9,665 nt of DNA from an uncultured Bacilli bacterium. Its GTDB lineage: Bacteria > Bacillota_I > Bacilli_A > RF39 > UBA660. The notes beneath the pieces were generated by a model, which saw nothing but the letters and a program-made list of their open reading frames with translations, was not told the origin of the DNA and did not search any database. The stretch is taken from positions 1 through 9,665 of the forward strand of contig CALVVH010000046.1 in assembly GCA_944363805.1 (NCBI GenBank). The letters are read 5' to 3'. The first letter of the stretch is position 1. Each line of letters starts with the position of its first letter. The position numbers and the translations under genes were made by a program. Below, in pieces: positions 6,521 through 9,665 of the stretch.

Positions 6521-7312
6521 ATGAAAGATAAAGATAGTAATAAATGGCTTAAATATCTCTTAGTAATATTATTAGTAATTTTAATCGTCTCTTTATTTAT
6601 TTTTTTGTTCGGTTTTGAAAGAGATAATGAAGAAGAATCTCCAAATATCGATGAGGAATTGGTCAATCAACTATATAGTTATTTACCAACTAATCCAATG
6701 TCTTATCAAACAGTTTATACTGGTCACTATATTCGTCTTACAAATATCGATAATACGATTATTAGTAGTGTAATTTATGATTATATAAAAGAATATGAAC
6801 CAGATGTTATCGAAGAGACGTCTTTAGAAGAGTTTGAAACCAACAATTTAATTCATGACACAGCTCAAGTGGTTAATCCCTTATGTAAAATAAAAGTAGA
6901 GGAATTCCTTAAGGTTTATCCACAGATATTTGGTAGTTCTAATGAACTAGATATTGCTAATTTTCGCTATGACTATTCGACTCTTGCTGTAGTAGATGCC
7001 AATCAAACTTACTATTATTTTTATACTACAACTCCATTATCGAATAGTAATAATGAGGTAGTCTATAAAGATATAATTCGTTATGCTTTAACAGATAATA
7101 ATACTACTATTGAAATCTATGATTATTATCTAAAATGTGATTTAAATACTAATAGTTGTTATAACGATGAACGCAAGAATAATTTAAATAACCAAATTAC
7201 TTATAGTAGTAATTTCGATATTGCTAACTATACCAATAATTTAGTTACATATAAACATACATACAAATATGAAGATGGACACTATTACTGGTATTCATCT
7301 GAATTAGTTTAA
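6521..7312 (+). CDS. Small single-pass membrane protein of unknown function
   Basis: 263 residues when started at the ATG at 6521. An in-frame GTG at 6512 would add three residues, but it lies inside the AGGTGA ribosome binding site (6510-6515), so the ATG is preferred. A short basic N-terminus (KDKDSNKWLK) precedes a membrane segment at about 12-32. The positive-inside rule places the remaining ~230 residues outside. That part is rich in Tyr, Asn, Thr and acidic residues and has three cysteines (122, 206, 213); C206 and C213 are close enough for a disulfide loop. There is no lipobox, sorting signal or recognisable catalytic motif, and I do not recognise the family. It is the first gene of an operon with the gene at 7333, 20 bases downstream, sharing the promoter at 6475-6503. 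Confidence 0.75.
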   Translation: MKDKDSNKWLKYLLVILLVILIVSLFIFLFGFERDNEEESPNIDEELVNQLYSYLPTNPMSYQTVYTGHYIRLTNIDNTIISSVIYDYIKEYEPDVIEETSLEEFETNNLIHDTAQVVNPLCKIKVEEFLKVYPQIFGSSNELDIANFRYDYSTLAVVDANQTYYYFYTTTPLSNSNNEVVYKDIIRYALTDNNTTIEIYDYYLKCDLNTNSCYNDERKNNLNNQITYSSNFDIANYTNNLVTYKHTYKYEDGHYYWYSSELV

Positions 7313-7332
7313 TTCTAGTAGTAGGGGGATTT

Positions 7333-8373
7333 ATGTTAAATATTTATGACTTAGCTTATCAAATTTTATTCGATATAACCAATGATTTTGTTGTAGATGA
7401 CACTAGAGATACATATTTTAAAGATTTCTTAGACTTTTTAACAAGTGATAATACTAAATTAGAAAAAGTTTTTGATAGATATAAAGATTGGAATAACATT
7501 TCTAGAAAAAGTTTAAAAATAACTATGATGTTGATAGTTTTTAGTACTTCTTATTTAAAGAATCTCTATGATGTTAAAAGAGATGTAGATTATGATGATG
7601 CTATCGAAGAAGTAGAATACCTAGAAACTTTGACGGTTTCCGATATCATCGCATTATTTTATGAACAAGATGAAAATATCAAAAGATACTTAGAAGATTA
7701 TTTAGAATATTCTTCCAACTCTTATATTTATCGTAATGCTTGTTGGCAAAATCTTTTAATGGAGCAAAAGGCTTCTCAACTACTTAAAATTAATCCTGTA
7801 GAGATTCTTAATTACGATGATGCCTATCTAGGTGATGGTTTTAAAGAAATGGAGAATGTTATTCAAACTCTTGATGATTTATATAGTAAATCTTTAAATG
7901 AAGCATATAATGATCCAGAGTTTGCTACTGATGAAGATATCGAAAGTGTAAGACAACATGATGATTGTCTAGTAATGGAAAAGTTTTACAATAATGTTTG
8001 GGAGCATTTTGCAGGTAATCAAGCCGGTATTGCAGAATTTTATTTATTGATATTTGCTAATGTCTATGAAAAAACTACCATATCTATCCCTAAGAAGAAA
8101 TCGTTAAAGAAAAAAAGGGCAAGACTCTTGCAACTTTTAGAAGAAAATTCCAATGAAGATTTAATAGCTATGTTTGAAAACAACTGGCAATTTGCCATTG
8201 AAATTATCGATACCTTTATTAGTATTAATGATGGTTTGGAAAAAGAAGAACTCATCAACCGGCGGTTAGAATTTTTAAAAGTTGGCAATATTGCTCGTTT
8301 AAATGAATTTAATGTCTATCATCAGCGAGATGAAATAGTATTAAAAAGACACAAAAAAACAGGACTGTTTTGA
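7333..8373 (+). CDS. Acidic, probably cytoplasmic protein of unknown function
   Basis: 346 residues with no signal peptide or clear membrane segment. The sequence reads as mostly helical, rich in Asp, Glu, Tyr and Leu, and overall acidic. The exception is a strongly basic patch, PKKKSLKKKRAR (253-264), which might bind nucleic acid or membrane phospholipid (inference only). I recognise no conserved motif or family. The start is supported by a run of five G (7324-7328) four bases before the ATG. It follows the small membrane protein by 20 bases with no promoter or terminator between them, so the two are co-transcribed and may act together. It is the only gene here ending in TGA, which argues against a TGA=Trp code. 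The last codons form the left arm of a bidirectional terminator. Confidence 0.75.
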   Translation: MLNIYDLAYQILFDITNDFVVDDTRDTYFKDFLDFLTSDNTKLEKVFDRYKDWNNISRKSLKITMMLIVFSTSYLKNLYDVKRDVDYDDAIEEVEYLETLTVSDIIALFYEQDENIKRYLEDYLEYSSNSYIYRNACWQNLLMEQKASQLLKINPVEILNYDDAYLGDGFKEMENVIQTLDDLYSKSLNEAYNDPEFATDEDIESVRQHDDCLVMEKFYNNVWEHFAGNQAGIAEFYLLIFANVYEKTTISIPKKKSLKKKRARLLQLLEENSNEDLIAMFENNWQFAIEIIDTFISINDGLEKEELINRRLEFLKVGNIARLNEFNVYHQRDEIVLKRHKKTGLF

Positions 8374-8389
8374 TTGACAGTCCTTTATT
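8353..8389. terminator. Bidirectional terminator between convergent genes
   Basis: AGGACTGT (8361-8368) and ACAGTCCT (8377-8384) form a perfect 8-bp stem with an 8-base loop. Read on the minus strand, the hairpin is followed by G and then seven T (complement of 8353-8359), a strong terminator for the sortase gene, which ends at 8388. On the plus strand the tail is weaker (TTTATTATG). The stop TGA of the plus-strand gene (8371-8373) lies in the loop, and the A run is inside its coding sequence. Confidence 0.85.
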
Positions 8390-9665
8390 ATGTTTGTAAA
8401 ACCGCATGGACAACATAACGATTTTCTTCATCTGCACAAGTCGATAAAGTGATTATTTTATCGCTCCCTTTAAGTTCAATTCCAAAATCATAAATACTGC
8501 GGTCTTTTAACATTGTATAAAAACCTAAGCGGTCATTATCATCTGCAAATAATACTCTCATATAATCAGTTGTTACAGATATTTTATATATAGAAAATAT
8601 TTTATAATTCAAATCATCATAAAGAGTACGTAGACTAATTATTTGATTATCTGGATTAGTATACCAATTATAACTAAGAGCATTTTGCAAAGTTCCAAAC
8701 ATAACTCCACTGTGATAACGATTATGGGCATAAAGGATAATATTATCACTTAAAAAGTCTGTTTCATTTCGGTAATCCATAAATACCCAGCCATTGCTAT
8801 CTTCTTCTAAGTAATAATTATGTTTCAAATAATATTCATTGTCGATAGTTTGGACTACGGGATAATCGATATTTGTATTATTTACTTTTATCCAACCAAC
8901 AGTCTCCGGATTTTCTTGAATCAGACTTGCAATATCGGCATTAACTACTAATTTATCATCTTCATCTTTATTAGCATTCATATCTTCCATTATCTCTTCT
9001 GAATCATGGAGTTCAATTACTTGAGTAATCTTTTCTTGAATCTTTGCAACATTGCGCATCGACATATAATTATCATAAAAGACATATCCAAAAGAGAAGA
9101 AAACAATAAGTAATATTAGGTAACTACAAGTTTTTAAAATATTTATATTGGCTTGTTTAAAAATATTATCTCTTAAATAATCATTACTATAGGAAAGTCT
9201 AAAGACTATTTTATACTTTTTACTTTTCTTTTTATTAAATTTTCTTAAATAGTCAATTACTTCTTCATTGTCGATATTTTCGTGGATAACTATTTTGACA
9301 TTTTTCTTATTATTCTTTTTTAAAGCATTTATCAAAAATTCTAAATCATTTTTATTGACGGAATTGACGTTTATCGTCTTTAAATATTTATTAATTTTAC
9401 AAAATGCTATAAAGTCTTGTTCATCTTGTTCATTTAAAGGAAATTCAATCCGTAAAGTCATCTTATAAAATAAACTAGAAAACTGACTTAAATCATTTTC
9501 AAGCATAAAGTTAGATAAAAAAAGTATTTCATTTCGTGATTCTACTAATATATCATATTTATCTAAGTATTCAATCATGAAAGGTTGTAAATTATAACAA
9601 TTGACATTTTTTATGTATGATTTCATTATCGCTTCACACATAGGAAAAGTTAGAGCACTATCTTC
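8388..9665 (-). CDS. Class B sortase with large cytoplasmic N-terminal region (5' end outside window)
   Basis: Sortases are membrane transpeptidases that join surface proteins to the wall or to one another. Numbering from the ATG at 9641, the C-terminal half (about 235-417) is a SrtB-type domain: NPETVGWIKVNNTNIDYPVVQ, GWVFMDYRN, NIILYAHNR with catalytic His306, TLSTC with nucleophile Cys402, and NRYVVHAVL with Arg408. A membrane segment (171-189) precedes a helical acidic linker. SrtB proteins normally have the anchor within the first ~30 residues; here about 170 residues or more precede it. That region has repeated strand-helix units (strands near 62-68, 86-93, 114-121, 143-149), suggesting a repeat or alpha/beta fold. 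The frame stays open to the window edge and neither ATG 9641 nor 9626 has a ribosome binding site, although every other gene does, so the true start is probably beyond the edge. No LPxTG/NPxTN-type substrate is encoded nearby. Confidence 0.9.
   Translation of the reverse strand, partial: EDSALTFPMCEAIMKSYIKNVNCYNLQPFMIEYLDKYDILVESRNEILFLSNFMLENDLSQFSSLFYKMTLRIEFPLNEQDEQDFIAFCKINKYLKTINVNSVNKNDLEFLINALKKNNKKNVKIVIHENIDNEEVIDYLRKFNKKKSKKYKIVFRLSYSNDYLRDNIFKQANINILKTCSYLILLIVFFSFGYVFYDNYMSMRNVAKIQEKITQVIELHDSEEIMEDMNANKDEDDKLVVNADIASLIQENPETVGWIKVNNTNIDYPVVQTIDNEYYLKHNYYLEEDSNGWVFMDYRNETDFLSDNIILYAHNRYHSGVMFGTLQNALSYNWYTNPDNQIISLRTLYDDLNYKIFSIYKISVTTDYMRVLFADDNDRLGFYTMLKDRSIYDFGIELKGSDKIITLSTCADEENRYVVHAVLQT

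Noticed and set aside
6680..6710. LPTNP in the small membrane protein, resembling an LPxTG or NPxTN sorting motif
   Set aside because: It is near the N-terminus, reads neither LPxTG nor NPxTN, and is not followed by a hydrophobic segment and basic tail.
8371..8373. Possible use of TGA as tryptophan, as in Mycoplasma
   Set aside because: All tryptophans in the called genes are TGG, and reading through this TGA would run across a terminator into the antisense of the sortase gene.
1..9665. Reverse transcriptase, template repeat, CRISPR array, insertion sequence, tRNA or rRNA
   Set aside because: I read both strands for these and saw none: no transposase or reverse-transcriptase motifs, no regularly spaced direct repeats and no cloverleaf. 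The only repeat pair found is the coding duplication in the proline-rich tail.

Overview
The window is AT-rich (roughly 30% G+C by eye) and gene-dense, with strong Shine-Dalgarno sites (GGAGG, AGGTGA, runs of G), sigma-A-type promoters and short hairpin/T-run terminators. This fits a low-G+C Bacillota. Every tryptophan in the called genes is TGG, and TGA ends one gene, so the standard bacterial code applies rather than the Mycoplasma code. A MurD ligase and a class B sortase imply a peptidoglycan wall. A SipW-type signal peptide joined to a C-terminal domain ending in 'VRPSFYL...GTQSDPYRI' is a combination I associate with uncultured gut Bacilli (RF39-like and relatives). That lineage assignment is inference.

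Layout: 1-888 is the 3' end of rpoC (trigger loop to C-terminus), closed by a TTCG-loop terminator. 1059-2567 encodes a secreted or anchored two-domain surface protein: a TasA/camelysin-like N-terminal part and a C-terminal module resembling C-type-lectin-fold ligand-binding domains. 2662-3405 is a DUF3419/BtaA-like SAM-binding protein. 3454-4773 is murD. 4821-6392 is a membrane protein with a long Pro/Ala/Gln-rich cytoplasmic tail, one membrane segment and Ig-like, cysteine-containing outer domains. 6521-7312 (small single-pass membrane protein) and 7333-8373 (acidic, probably cytoplasmic protein) form a two-gene operon of unknown function. On the minus strand, 8388 to the window edge is a class B sortase with an unusual large cytoplasmic N-terminal region; its start lies outside the window. 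The convergent genes share one bidirectional terminator at about 8360-8385.

Most of the window concerns the cell envelope: one wall-precursor enzyme, one sortase and three membrane or surface proteins. None of the surface proteins carries a visible LPxTG- or NPxTN-type sorting signal, so no local sortase substrate can be named. Transcription units are short: each of the first three complete genes has its own promoter, and terminators overlap stop codons.

The observation most worth following is the 3' end of the 1059-2567 gene. Codon choice changes abruptly there, and the protein pattern resembles the variable region of diversity-generating-retroelement target proteins. No reverse transcriptase or template repeat is in the window, so this is a hypothesis. 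Second is the sortase with about 170 residues of cytoplasmic sequence before its membrane anchor.
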